Positions 9,189 through 18,178 of a DNA stretch of 64,000 nt are shown piece after piece. The position numbers and the translations under genes are program-made. The notes below the pieces were generated by a model. The model had not been told where the DNA came from and searched no databases. It saw only the letters and a program-made list of their open reading frames with translations. This DNA is from JBCAXA01 sp038534295. GTDB taxonomy: Bacteria > Pseudomonadota > Gammaproteobacteria > Steroidobacterales > Woeseiaceae. Numbering within the stretch: position 1 is the first letter of the stretch; each line of letters opens with the position of its first letter. The stretch is from the NCBI GenBank assembly GCA_038534295.1, contig JBCAXA010000004.1, positions 62,001-126,000 on the forward strand, given 5' to 3'.

Positions 9189-9422
9189 TCAGTCGGCATT
9201 GTCCACGAGGATGTAGTACGTACCGCAGTATGGGCACTTCACTTCGCCGGTAGCCTCGATCGGCAAAAAGACCTTCGGATGGGCGTTCCACAAATACTGC
9301 GCCGGCGTCGGGCACGACAGCGGCAATTGGTCGCGCGTGACCTTGAAGCGCCGCTCGGCGTTGGGGCGATCCAGCATCTGCTCGACGGTTCCGTTTATCA
9401 CTCTCACCGGGATATTCCTCAC
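9189..9422 (-). CDS. Small zinc-finger protein (zf-CHCC type)
   Basis: A protein of up to 77 residues with the sequence pattern LPLSCPTPAQYLWNAHPKV followed by KCPYCGTYYILVD. One Cys, one His and a C-x2-C make the zf-CHCC zinc site seen in small proteins of this family and in mitochondrial complex I subunit NDUFS6. The GTG at 9422 gives 77 residues; an internal ATG at 9377 gives 62, nearer the usual bacterial size, so the start is uncertain. In related bacteria such a gene often lies near waa genes and ilvE; here ilvE is missing from the spot. Its role is unknown. Confidence 0.8.
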   Translation of the reverse strand: MRNIPVRVINGTVEQMLDRPNAERRFKVTRDQLPLSCPTPAQYLWNAHPKVFLPIEATGEVKCPYCGTYYILVDNAD

Positions 9423-9483
9423 GACGAATTCGGGCGCAACGAGAGCCCGCGACAGCGCAGTATACTGGCGTGCGGCGGTGTCG

Positions 9484-12303
9484 TCAGGCGGTAAAAACCA
9501 TGCGCCAGAGCCGTGTCACGACATCGCGTTCGGCGCGGTAGCGCTCGACCGGCAGCAGCGTGCCCTGCCCGGTCAATGACAGATGATGCTGGGCCTCTCG
9601 GTACGCCAGATAGACGGCCTGCAGCTCACGGGCGTCGTCGGCACCGAGCCGCCCCGTCTCAGCGATGCGATCGATTTGCCGCATGTTGTCGGAGAACTCG
9701 AGCAAGGCTGGGTGTTCGGTTGCGTCGCGCAGCACGAGGTATTGAACCAGGAACTCGATGTCGGCAATTCCGCCGGCGTCCTGTTTCAAGTCAAATTCGT
9801 CGGCGCTCGATTTGCTCAGCTCGCGGCGCATCCGCTCGCGCATGTTGGCAACGTCCTCCGCCAAGGTAGCGCGTTTTACGGCTGTGCAAAGCAGCCGGAT
9901 GCGCGCCGCTTCAAACTCCTCGCACAGGCTCGGGTCACCGACCACCGCGCGGCTGCGCAGCAGCGCCTGATGCTCCCAAGTCCAGGCCTGCTCGCGCTGA
10001 TAGCGCTCAAAAGCGTCGAGACTCGTAACCAACAGACCCGATCGGCCGCTGGGTCGCAGCCGCACATCGACCTCGTACATCGGCCCATGTGCCGTTTGAT
10101 ACGTAAGATAATGAATCAGCTTGCGGACGTGTCTTGCGAAGAAAACATCGTTGGCGATCGACTTCGCGCCATCGGTGGCAGCCGTTTGCGACACCGAGTC
10201 GTGCAAGAATACGATGTCGAGATCCGAGCCGTAGCCGAGTTCGAAGCCGCCGAGCTTGCCGTAACCGATTACGCAGAAGCGCGCCCCGTCGCCAGTGTCT
10301 GGCTTTTGCGGCGCTCCATAGCGACTCAGGTTTTCTTGCCACGCGACGGCGTTGGCAACTTCAACGACCGCTTCGGCCAGCGCCGTTAGCGCGTCCGAAA
10401 CGCGCATGACTGGAATCTCGCCGGCCTCGTCGCGAATCGCGATGCGAAAACGGCTGACGCGTTGGAATTCGGCCACCCGCTGCAGCACGCGATCGGTGTC
10501 GCCAGCATCAATCGTCGCGATCTGGGTTTGCAGCGACGCGAGCAGGTCCGCGCGGCTCAACGCCGCGGCACCGCCGTGTCCGAGCAATTCGTCGAGCAAT
10601 ATCGGATTGGCCGCCAACTCGGTGGCTAGAAAGCCGGACCGCCCGACCCATTCGACCAGGCGCTGGCGCGCGCCGCGGTTTTCGATCAACAGGGCCAGAT
10701 ACGCGCTGCGCCGCAGCACCGACTCGAGCACCGGGCCGAGCCGCTCCCAACACATGAGCGGTTGGGACGCCGAACACAGCTCTTCGAGCAGCAGCGGCAA
10801 TACGCTGTCGAGCCGCGCGCGTGACGTCTCGTCCAAGCGCTTTGCATCGGCCGTGCGGAGCAGTGACTCGACATTGCTGGCGAGCACGTCGGCGTTGGCG
10901 ACGCCAGCCGCGGTGAGACTTGCAGTCAGCCGGGAGGCCTCCAACGGCCACTCGCGCGCGAGCTCCTCGACCGGATGCGCAGCTTCGCCACCCAGTTCAG
11001 ACGCATTGAACTGCCGCTGCACGCGGGCGCGATGACGGTTCAGCTGTCTTTCGAACTCGTCGGCGTCGGTGTAGCCGAGCGCGTCGACAACCCGCGCGAG
11101 GTCGGCGCTACGTGTGGGTAGTCGGTGGGTTTGTTCGTCACCCAAGCCCTGCACGGCGTTTTCGACCCGACGCAGAAAACGATACGCATCGCCGAGTTCG
11201 CCGGCAGCGATCTCGTCGATGTGACCAGCGGCTGCCAGCGCCGCGAGCGCAGCCGGCAAATGTCGCTGCTTTAACTGCGGTTCACGCCCACCTCGGATCA
11301 GCTGCAACGACTGAACGATGAATTCGATTTCGCGAATCCCGCCGGGGCCCAACTTTATGTCGTCGAGGCGATCGCGACGCTGCACCTCGGCTTCGATTTT
11401 CGCTTTGAGTTCGCGTAGCGACCCGAAAATGCCGTAGTCGAGATAGCGTCGGTACACGAAACGATCGAGCAGTTCGGCGAGATCACCGTCCGGGTCGGCG
11501 GCAGCATCGACCAGGCGTGCCTTCAAGTACGCATAGCGTTCCCAATCGCGGCCCTGTTGCTCGAGATAGGCCTCGAAACTTGCGTAGTTGACGACCAGCG
11601 GGCCGCTGGCACCGAAAGGGCGCAACCGCACATCGACGCGATAGACGAAGCCGTCGGCCGTGCGTTGATCGAGCAAGCGCACCACCTCGCGCGCCCACCG
11701 CGTGAAGTACTCGGCGCCGCTGAGCGGTTTCGGGCCGTCGCTGATACCGTCGCTGCGGTACAGAAACACGAGATCAATGTCGGATGAGAAGTTCAGTTCG
11801 CCGCCGCCCAATTTGCCCATGGCGAGTACGGCAAGCTGAATCGTGCGTCCGTCGCTGTCGCGAATCACGCCGTGTTTGCGCTTGAGTTGGGTCGCGGCAA
11901 TGTGCACGGCGCGGCAGATCGCCTCATTGGCCGCCGAACTCAAACGGCCGAACGACTCCTCCACCGCTGCGCCGTGCAACCACTCGCGCCACAGTACAGC
12001 AACGTGTAACGCATGTCGGGCGGCGCGTAGCGCGCGCATCGGATCATCCGAAAACTGCGTTTCGGCGGCGCCGAATACGCCCCGGGCGATGGCGCTTGGC
12101 TCGCTATCGGCTAGCAAAGCGAGCTCGAGCAAAGGCACCGTACGTGCCGCTCCAGCGTTGAGCTGCAAAGCGGCGTATTGACTGAGGTTCCCGAGCGCCG
12201 CGGCCTCGTCCGCCGACCACGCGCTACTACCGGCTGCGGAGGCGCTGGAGCTCAGGTCTCCGGAATCGGATGCTGGCGCAGCGGCTGGCTTGTCGTGGCT
12301 CAA
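9484..12303 (-). CDS. glnE: Bifunctional glutamine synthetase adenylyltransferase/deadenylylase
   Basis: A 939-residue GlnE, close to the usual 945-985. The two nucleotidyltransferase domains are plain: the N-terminal deadenylylase motif GKLGGGELNFSSDIDLVFLY around residues 160-180, and the C-terminal adenylylase motif GKLGGFELGYGSDLDIVFLH near residue 690. GlnE attaches AMP to a glutamine synthetase tyrosine, or removes it, under PII control. The N-terminal 35 residues are Ser/Ala-rich and probably disordered. The gene ends 61 bp before the zinc-finger gene and may lead the LPS run. Confidence 0.96.
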   Translation of the reverse strand: MSHDKPAAAPASDSGDLSSSASAAGSSAWSADEAAALGNLSQYAALQLNAGAARTVPLLELALLADSEPSAIARGVFGAAETQFSDDPMRALRAARHALHVAVLWREWLHGAAVEESFGRLSSAANEAICRAVHIAATQLKRKHGVIRDSDGRTIQLAVLAMGKLGGGELNFSSDIDLVFLYRSDGISDGPKPLSGAEYFTRWAREVVRLLDQRTADGFVYRVDVRLRPFGASGPLVVNYASFEAYLEQQGRDWERYAYLKARLVDAAADPDGDLAELLDRFVYRRYLDYGIFGSLRELKAKIEAEVQRRDRLDDIKLGPGGIREIEFIVQSLQLIRGGREPQLKQRHLPAALAALAAAGHIDEIAAGELGDAYRFLRRVENAVQGLGDEQTHRLPTRSADLARVVDALGYTDADEFERQLNRHRARVQRQFNASELGGEAAHPVEELAREWPLEASRLTASLTAAGVANADVLASNVESLLRTADAKRLDETSRARLDSVLPLLLEELCSASQPLMCWERLGPVLESVLRRSAYLALLIENRGARQRLVEWVGRSGFLATELAANPILLDELLGHGGAAALSRADLLASLQTQIATIDAGDTDRVLQRVAEFQRVSRFRIAIRDEAGEIPVMRVSDALTALAEAVVEVANAVAWQENLSRYGAPQKPDTGDGARFCVIGYGKLGGFELGYGSDLDIVFLHDSVSQTAATDGAKSIANDVFFARHVRKLIHYLTYQTAHGPMYEVDVRLRPSGRSGLLVTSLDAFERYQREQAWTWEHQALLRSRAVVGDPSLCEEFEAARIRLLCTAVKRATLAEDVANMRERMRRELSKSSADEFDLKQDAGGIADIEFLVQYLVLRDATEHPALLEFSDNMRQIDRIAETGRLGADDARELQAVYLAYREAQHHLSLTGQGTLLPVERYRAERDVVTRLWRMVFTA

Positions 12304-12451
12304 CGCTCGGGGTCACTGCCTAGGGTCGACACAGGCAGTGTAGCGCAGGGTCACAGCGACAGTCGGCGGCACCGGCAACGACCCGGGAAGGCGTGAGTAG
12401 ATGGGGATCCCGACCCGTTACCGATCCCGCCGCCAGCCGGGTTGGCGAACG

Positions 12452-12571
12452 TCAGTCGATGAGTAAGACGGTAAACACACCCAGCAAAAACAGGCCGTAT
12501 ACGAAGCCGAGTACACCGAACACCAGCTTCCATGCCGCGTCGGCGTCTTTGGCGTGCTCATCCATCAACAT
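12452..12571 (-). CDS. Small single-span membrane protein (39 aa)
   Basis: A short minus-strand frame reads MLMDEHAKDADAAWKLVFG and then a hydrophobic span LGFVYGLFLLGVFTVLLID to a TGA. It has a charged N-terminus and one membrane helix at the C-terminal end, with no recognised family. Two closely spaced ATGs (12571 and 12565) could start it, and a GGAG-like stretch lies upstream. It sits 148 bp upstream of glnE on the same strand. The clean amphipathic-to-hydrophobic layout is what supports coding; translation has not been shown. Confidence 0.5.
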   Translation of the reverse strand: MLMDEHAKDADAAWKLVFGVLGFVYGLFLLGVFTVLLID

Positions 12572-12686
12572 CTCACCACCGCTTGTTCTCCAACCATTGG
12601 CTTAGTGATGTGTCGCCCGCCGCTATCTCACGCCCGGTCATGCTTTTTTTTGCGCAGCAGGCGGGCGCCAACGATACTTGGCCGCT

Positions 12687-13157
12687 ATGCCAACGCGGCC
12701 AACATTGCTCATCGTTTATCACAGCCAGTCGGGCACGACATCGCGGCTTGCCGAGGCGGTCGTCGCCGGCGCCCGCGACCCCGACGCAGGTGACGTCAAT
12801 GTCATCGTCGCCGACCCACTGACCGTTGGCCCGGACACCGTGCTGGAAGCTGACGGCTACCTGTTCGGCACGCCAGAGAACTTCGGCTACATGAGCGGCG
12901 CACTGAAGCACTTCTTTGACCGAATCTACTACCCGTGCGAAGGCAAGCTGGCTGGTCGGCCGTACGGTCTGTTTGTTGCGGCGGGCAACGACGGCAGCGG
13001 CGCAATCTCCAGCGTCGAACGAATCGTGACCGGCCTCGCGCTGACGCGGATACAGCCGCCGTTGCTCTGTGTCGGCGAGGTCGACGCGCAACGCTTAGAC
13101 GCGGCTCGTGAACTCGGTATGCTTACCGCCGCTGGGCTGGATGCAGGCGTTTTCTAG
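12687..13157 (+). CDS. Flavodoxin-like NAD(P)H-dependent oxidoreductase
   Basis: A 156-residue protein with the flavodoxin fold. The FMN phosphate loop is YHSQSGTTSRLAEAV near residues 9-23, and the second FMN-contacting loop is FGTPENFGYMSGALKHFFDR. These match small WrbA/flavodoxin-type oxidoreductases. The electron partner is unknown. The start is the ATG at 12687; a TTG at 12678 is possible. The gene converges on the GGDEF-EAL gene with 3 bp between their stops. Confidence 0.8.
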   Translation: MPTRPTLLIVYHSQSGTTSRLAEAVVAGARDPDAGDVNVIVADPLTVGPDTVLEADGYLFGTPENFGYMSGALKHFFDRIYYPCEGKLAGRPYGLFVAAGNDGSGAISSVERIVTGLALTRIQPPLLCVGEVDAQRLDAARELGMLTAAGLDAGVF

Positions 13158-13160
13158 GGA

Positions 13161-15404
13161 TCAGGCCGAAGCGGAACCGGCCGCGGAACTCGCGGCGGCG
13201 ACCGCCGCAACTTCGGTGCGCAAGACCTCGGCCAGACTCTGCGGCTCACCGACGAGGTAGCCTTGCGCATAGTCGACACCGATTTCCAGCAAGCGCCGTC
13301 GCGCTGCCTCGTCTTCGACGTATTCGGCAATCGTGGTCAACTTCATAACGCGTGCAACGTGGGTAATGGCTACTACCATCGCCTCGCTGACTTTGTTGGT
13401 CGTGAGGTCGCGGACGAAACCGCCATCGATTTTCAACGTATCGACGTTGAAGGATTTCAGGTACGCGAACGAACTCAAGCCGGCACCGAAATCGTCGAGC
13501 GAGAAAATCGCGCCCAGCGATTTCAATGAATGTATAAAGCGCTGCGCGCTCATCATGTTGGCGACGGCGGCGGTCTCAGTGATCTCGAAGCACAAATTTC
13601 GGGCCGGTACCTGAAGGCGGTTGATCGTGCTGACCACGTATTCGAGCAGCGAATCGTCCTGCAGCGACTGGCCAGACAAATTGATCGCAAACCGTGCATC
13701 GGAACGCTCGAGCACGGCGCGGTGCTGGGCGATCGTTTCCAGCGCGCTTTCGATGACGAAGCGATCGAGCTGCGGCATCAATTGGTACCGCTCGGCCGCC
13801 GAGAAAAAGTCACTGGGTCGCAACTCTTTGCCGTTCGAGTCGACCATCCGCACCAGCACTTCGTAGTACGGGAAGTGTGCGTTGGCGGTTGGACCGAGCG
13901 GCACAATCGGCTGCGCAACGAGCTGGAAGTCGCCGGAATTCAGCGCATTGTGGATTTGCCCGACGATCTGCATATCGTCGACCCGGCGAATGATGCTGTG
14001 GTTTTCCTGGTCGTAGACCTCGACGCGATCACGGCCGTGATCTTTAGCGGCCGTGCAGGCCACCTTCGGCGAGATCATGGCGCCGGCATAGCCCTCATCG
14101 CTAACCCGTAACGGCGCGACACCAGCACTGACCGTGATCTGGTGCGATTTGTCGCCTTTCAGATAGCTCATTTTGTGCGTCGCGAGGCGGATATGTTCCG
14201 CGAAATCGACGCCCGCCGCGACGTCGGTTTCCGGCAGCAGCACGGCAAAGTTGTCACCAGCCAAACGCGACGCCACGCCGCGCTCCGGCAGTGAGCGCTG
14301 CAGCTCGGACGCGAACCGAACTAACACCTCATCGCCAGCGCGATGGTCGAAGGTGTCGTTGAAGAGGGTCATTTTGTCGAGGTCGAAGAAGATCAGCGCA
14401 TGCTCAGGCACGAGGGCGTCCAGCTGCTCGTACGCATCTTTGAGATGCGATTCGAAACCCGAACGATTCATCAGCCCTGTTAGCCGGTCATAGTTGAGTT
14501 CGACGACACGTTCGGTACGCCGCGCGATGTGATCGGCAAACGCCATGTCGTTCGAACGGAAGCTGTGGTTTTCAACTTGGCCGAACAATGCGAGAACGCC
14601 GGCAACGCGCTTGCCGCCTTCGCGAATTGGGCTGGCAATGATTTGGTAGCCGTCTTGGTGCTGCGTAATACCGGTTGGCGCGCGAGCCACGTCGAGCAGC
14701 AGCGACGACGTGCGTGCACTGACCGCGGGCAGCAAGCGGCGGGCCGCAACACCGTCGAGCGCTTTGCGATCGACGCCGGCCCACGTCGGATGGGTCACGC
14801 TGAAACGGATGCGTTTGTCCGGCATCAACAGCACGCTGTAGCCGACCCGCATGTCTTTCGCGACCGCGGCAACCAATCCAGCGAGTCCGGCCTGGCCGTG
14901 CGGCGTTGTGATGATCGCATCGTCCAAGGCGTAGATGGCTCGTAGGCGCCGCTCCATCGTGGCGCGGCCGACTTCGCGGCCCTCTTGCGACATCCGCAGT
15001 GCCAGTGCATCGACCAGCACCGCCAAGGTCGGCGCCAGGAGTCGCTCAATCAGCGCCAAACTGCCGGGTGCGTGGTCAGGATCGGAAAACGAGACGATCA
15101 ACCATGCTAGAAGCGATGCGTCCTCGTGCAGCGGAATCAGAATGTTCTTCGAGCCGTCTGCGCCGCCTTGCTCGGCCATTGAGCTGTCGCTGAAATGGCC
15201 GGCCGTGATACGACGACCGATAACGGCGAGTTCGGAATCAGGGAGCTCGTGGTTCCAGACGGCTTGACCGTCGCCAGCAAGCAGCGCGAAGCCCCGTGCG
15301 CGAGGCACGGCGGATGCGAGCAACTCGGCGTAGCGGCCGAGCACCTGCGCTGCCGGCCAGGCCGGGTCCGTGGCTGATTTCGACGACAACTCGCGACTCC
15401 GCAC
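13161..15404 (-). CDS. GAF-GGDEF-EAL cyclic-di-GMP signalling protein with degenerate GGDEF
   Basis: A 747-residue cytoplasmic protein. A GAF-like sensor region spans about residues 155-295, a GGDEF domain about 300-460 and an EAL domain about 475-735. The GGDEF signature is AGDNF (382-386), so the second Gly and the Asp remain but the first Gly and the Glu are lost; cyclase activity is unlikely. The EAL domain keeps its expected catalytic residues: E515 (EVL), INLSGQ, EITE, LDDFGAG, LKID and YAQGYLVG. I infer a phosphodiesterase whose GGDEF part serves a regulatory role, as in other degenerate GGDEF-EAL proteins. No membrane segment is visible. Confidence 0.88.
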   Translation of the reverse strand: MRSRELSSKSATDPAWPAAQVLGRYAELLASAVPRARGFALLAGDGQAVWNHELPDSELAVIGRRITAGHFSDSSMAEQGGADGSKNILIPLHEDASLLAWLIVSFSDPDHAPGSLALIERLLAPTLAVLVDALALRMSQEGREVGRATMERRLRAIYALDDAIITTPHGQAGLAGLVAAVAKDMRVGYSVLLMPDKRIRFSVTHPTWAGVDRKALDGVAARRLLPAVSARTSSLLLDVARAPTGITQHQDGYQIIASPIREGGKRVAGVLALFGQVENHSFRSNDMAFADHIARRTERVVELNYDRLTGLMNRSGFESHLKDAYEQLDALVPEHALIFFDLDKMTLFNDTFDHRAGDEVLVRFASELQRSLPERGVASRLAGDNFAVLLPETDVAAGVDFAEHIRLATHKMSYLKGDKSHQITVSAGVAPLRVSDEGYAGAMISPKVACTAAKDHGRDRVEVYDQENHSIIRRVDDMQIVGQIHNALNSGDFQLVAQPIVPLGPTANAHFPYYEVLVRMVDSNGKELRPSDFFSAAERYQLMPQLDRFVIESALETIAQHRAVLERSDARFAINLSGQSLQDDSLLEYVVSTINRLQVPARNLCFEITETAAVANMMSAQRFIHSLKSLGAIFSLDDFGAGLSSFAYLKSFNVDTLKIDGGFVRDLTTNKVSEAMVVAITHVARVMKLTTIAEYVEDEAARRRLLEIGVDYAQGYLVGEPQSLAEVLRTEVAAVAAASSAAGSASA

Positions 15405-15470
15405 GCGCGTTCCTGCGTGCCCAATGAGGACTCGTCAGTCTGCGCGGCACGGTGCCGGTTGTCTGTGATC

Positions 15471-15509
15471 GGCGTCGCAAGCCGCGGGCCAATCGCCGCT
15501 TGCGACGCC
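15471..15509. repeat. Inverted repeat, 11-bp perfect stem, between cysK and the GGDEF-EAL gene
   Basis: GGCGTCGCAAG at 15471-15481 pairs exactly with CTTGCGACGCC at 15499-15509 across a 17-nt loop. It lies 33 bp past the cysK stop codon on the cysK strand and 67 bp before the GGDEF-EAL start. There is no T-run on either side, so it is not a standard terminator. It could protect the cysK 3' end or be a processed or Rho-linked structure. Confidence 0.5.
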
Positions 15510-15542
15510 TAAATCGCTGTCCGGGAACGACTTTGACGCACG

Positions 15543-16499
15543 TTATGGCAAACCGGCGAGCCAGTCGTCGTCGGTACCCTCGTTGACCTCGGCGAACAGC
15601 GGCGTACTGAGATAACGCTCACCAGTGTCGGGCAACATCGCGAGCAATACCGACCCTGCTTCGGCTTTCTCGGCGGCGACCAACGCAGCCGCGAGTGTCG
15701 CGCCGCCGGAGATGCCAGTGAAGATGCCTTCCTGATGCGCCAGGCTCTGCGAGGTCTTGATCGCGGTATCGTCATCGATCGGGATGAGGTCGTCGTAAAC
15801 CTCGCGGTTCAGAACATCCGGAATGAAGTCGGGGGTCCAACCCTGGATTTTGTGCGGGTTCCATTCTTTGCCGGCCAAGAGCTGCGCACCCGCCGGCTCG
15901 GTAGCGACAATTTTGATGTCGGGTCGTGCGAGTTTGATGACCTCGCCAGCGCCCGTCATCGTCCCGCCCGTGCCGTAGCCGGTGACCCAGTAGTCGAGGC
16001 GGCGGTCGGCGAAGTCAGCCAGAATCTCGGGGCCAGTGGTGCTGCGGTGGTACGCCGGGTTCGCAACGTTGTCGAACTGACTGGCCCAAAACCAGCCGTG
16101 CTGCTCGGAGAGTTCTTTGGCCTTACGAACCATGCCGGTGCCGCGTTCGGCGGCAGGCGTAAGAATGACTTTGGCGCCGAGTCCGCGCATGATTTTGCGA
16201 CGCTCAACCGAAAACGACTCGGCCATCGTTGCAACGAATGGGTACCCCCTTGCTGCACACACCATCGCAAGCGCAATGCCGGTGTTGCCCGATGTCGCTT
16301 CGACGACCGTCTGGCCTGGCTTCAGCACCCCGCGTTTCTCGGCGTCGAGAATGATCGCGTAGGCCAGTCGGTCTTTCACCGATGCCATCGGGTTGAATGA
16401 CTCGACCTTCACGTACAGCGTGACGTGATCGGGTGGGACTCGGTGCAGCCGGACGATGGGCGTGTTACCGATCGTGTCGAGAATGTTGTCGTAGATCAT
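15543..16499 (-). CDS. cysK: Cysteine synthase (O-acetylserine sulfhydrylase)
   Basis: A 318-residue fold-type II PLP enzyme that makes cysteine from O-acetylserine and sulfide. The PLP lysine is K42 in ASVKDR. TSGNTG (69-74) binds substrate and GTGGTMTG holds the PLP phosphate. PHKIQGWTPDFIP and the C-terminal layout resemble CysK more than CysM, though the two are hard to separate by eye. It stands on the cysG side of the sulfur cluster, 45 bp downstream of cysG on the same strand, so the pair may be cotranscribed. Confidence 0.92.
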   Translation of the reverse strand: MIYDNILDTIGNTPIVRLHRVPPDHVTLYVKVESFNPMASVKDRLAYAIILDAEKRGVLKPGQTVVEATSGNTGIALAMVCAARGYPFVATMAESFSVERRKIMRGLGAKVILTPAAERGTGMVRKAKELSEQHGWFWASQFDNVANPAYHRSTTGPEILADFADRRLDYWVTGYGTGGTMTGAGEVIKLARPDIKIVATEPAGAQLLAGKEWNPHKIQGWTPDFIPDVLNREVYDDLIPIDDDTAIKTSQSLAHQEGIFTGISGGATLAAALVAAEKAEAGSVLLAMLPDTGERYLSTPLFAEVNEGTDDDWLAGLP

Positions 16500-16544
16500 T
16501 GTTGTCCTCTCGCAAGCATTGTTTGTCGCGACGCAGCGCCGAAC

Positions 16545-17981
16545 TCAACCGGTCGCCGACAGTGTCGCATAGATCGGTGGCGCCACGGCCGACTGCGCGG
16601 GCGCAAACCAGGCGAGTTCATTAGCAAGACCGGCCACCGTTCCGACGTAAACGATTGCCGGCGAACGAATGGTGTGTCGCGTGGCAACTTCGGGCAGCGT
16701 CGCCAGCTCGCCCGTAGCGACGCGCTGCTCACGAGTCGTGCCCGACTCGACGATGGCGAACGGCGTATCGGGGCTGCGGCCGTGGGCGATGAGCTGGTCG
16801 CGAATGCGTTCGAGCCGCGCCACGCCCATGTAGAACACCAAGGTTGACCGCGACGCCGCCAGACCCTGCCAGTCGATGGAATCCCACGCGCCTTTGCCGT
16901 GCGCCGTGACCAGTTGCACCGCCTGTGTGTGCTCGCGATGCGTGAGCGGAATACCGGCATACGCCGCACAGCCGACCCCGGCGGTAATTCCCGGCACAAT
17001 TTCGTACGCGAGCCCGGCCGCACGCAGCGCCTCGATTTCCTCGCCGCCGCGGCCGAACACGAATGGATCGCCGCCCTTCAATCGACAAACGCGCTTGCCA
17101 CTGGCAACCAGCGCCAGCAATTTTTCGTTGATCGCTGCCTGCGTCGTGCCGGGACAGCCGCTTTGCTTGCCGACAGTAATCACCTCGGCATCGCGGCGCA
17201 CGCGCGCAAGAATTTCGCGACTGACGAGCCGATCGTGGAGCACGACATCCGCGTCCTGCATGGCACGCAGCGCGCGCAACGTCAGCAGCTCCGGATCGCC
17301 AGGACCCGCACCGACGAGCCAAGCGACGCCGGCGGACGACGCGTCAGCCGCGGCAATTTGCGCATCGAGCTCCGCCCGGAAATCGTTGGGCGAACCGCGA
17401 CCCGCCGCAACGGCATTCGCCGCATCGGAATCGAGTGCCCGTTCCCAGACGCCGCGCCGGTGCTCAGGATCGTGTACCCGCGCGGTAACGCGCGAGCGCA
17501 GTCGACGTGCTAACGCCGCCAGGCGACCAAGGCCGCTTGGCAACAGTTGTTCGATGCGCTCGCGCAGGCGACGCGCAAGCACCGGTGCCGCACCGCCGGT
17601 CGATATTGCGACCTGCACCGGCGAGCGATCGACGATCGCCGGCACAATGGCGGAGGATTGCGCTAGATCGTCGACGCTGTTGCACAACAGCTGGCGGCGC
17701 TCGGCGGCCGCAAATACTTCGGCGTTGATCGCGGAGCTGTCGGTGGCAGCAACGACAAAAAACGCACCGTCGAGCGCCTCTGGCGAAAAGCGCGCGGCGA
17801 CGTGCTCAAGCTCGCCGCTGGCCGCCAGCGTCGCCATACCCGGCGCGAGTGCCGGGGCCACCACGGTGATTCGCGCACCGGCAGACAGCAGCAGCCGAGC
17901 TTTGCGCAGCGCCACGTTGCCACCGCCAACGAGGACGGTTTTTCGGCCGTTCAGGCGGGCGAATATTGGGAAATATTCCAC
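16545..17981 (-). CDS. cysG: Fused siroheme synthase CysG
   Basis: A 478-residue fusion. The N-terminal part (about 1-210) is the NAD-dependent precorrin-2 dehydrogenase/ferrochelatase with LVGGGNVALRKARLL. The C-terminal part (about 215-478) is uroporphyrinogen-III C-methyltransferase with WLVGAGPGDPELLTLRA and the SAM-site region FVFGRGGEE. It makes siroheme, the prosthetic group of the sulfite reductase encoded by cysI in this window. I chose the GTG at 17981 because it gives VEYFPIFARL, which lines up with the usual CysG start; a longer frame begins at 18026. The gene is divergent from cysB across about 200 bp. Confidence 0.95.
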   Translation of the reverse strand: MEYFPIFARLNGRKTVLVGGGNVALRKARLLLSAGARITVVAPALAPGMATLAASGELEHVAARFSPEALDGAFFVVAATDSSAINAEVFAAAERRQLLCNSVDDLAQSSAIVPAIVDRSPVQVAISTGGAAPVLARRLRERIEQLLPSGLGRLAALARRLRSRVTARVHDPEHRRGVWERALDSDAANAVAAGRGSPNDFRAELDAQIAAADASSAGVAWLVGAGPGDPELLTLRALRAMQDADVVLHDRLVSREILARVRRDAEVITVGKQSGCPGTTQAAINEKLLALVASGKRVCRLKGGDPFVFGRGGEEIEALRAAGLAYEIVPGITAGVGCAAYAGIPLTHREHTQAVQLVTAHGKGAWDSIDWQGLAASRSTLVFYMGVARLERIRDQLIAHGRSPDTPFAIVESGTTREQRVATGELATLPEVATRHTIRSPAIVYVGTVAGLANELAWFAPAQSAVAPPIYATLSATG

Positions 17982-18178
17982 TTTTTCGGTCCGATCTCGA
18001 CGAGAGAGCGAACTATACGCAGCCAAAAAGCGTCAGATACTAACGATTCGCAGTGGTTAAATAGCTCGCAGTTATATTAGGGAGGCTGTTGGGCAGACGA
18101 TGTGGGCGGGCGACCACGGCGAACGCCTCCGGACGGCAAGCGGTCCGGTATACTGCGCTTGGGGATTGCCGAAAATCG

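Noticed and set aside
13160..13161. CRISPR arrays, tRNA or rRNA genes anywhere in the window
   Set aside because: No regularly spaced repeats, no cloverleaf-like sequence with a CCA end and no conserved rRNA blocks were seen by eye. A tRNAscan or Infernal run would settle this. The coordinates given are only a placeholder.
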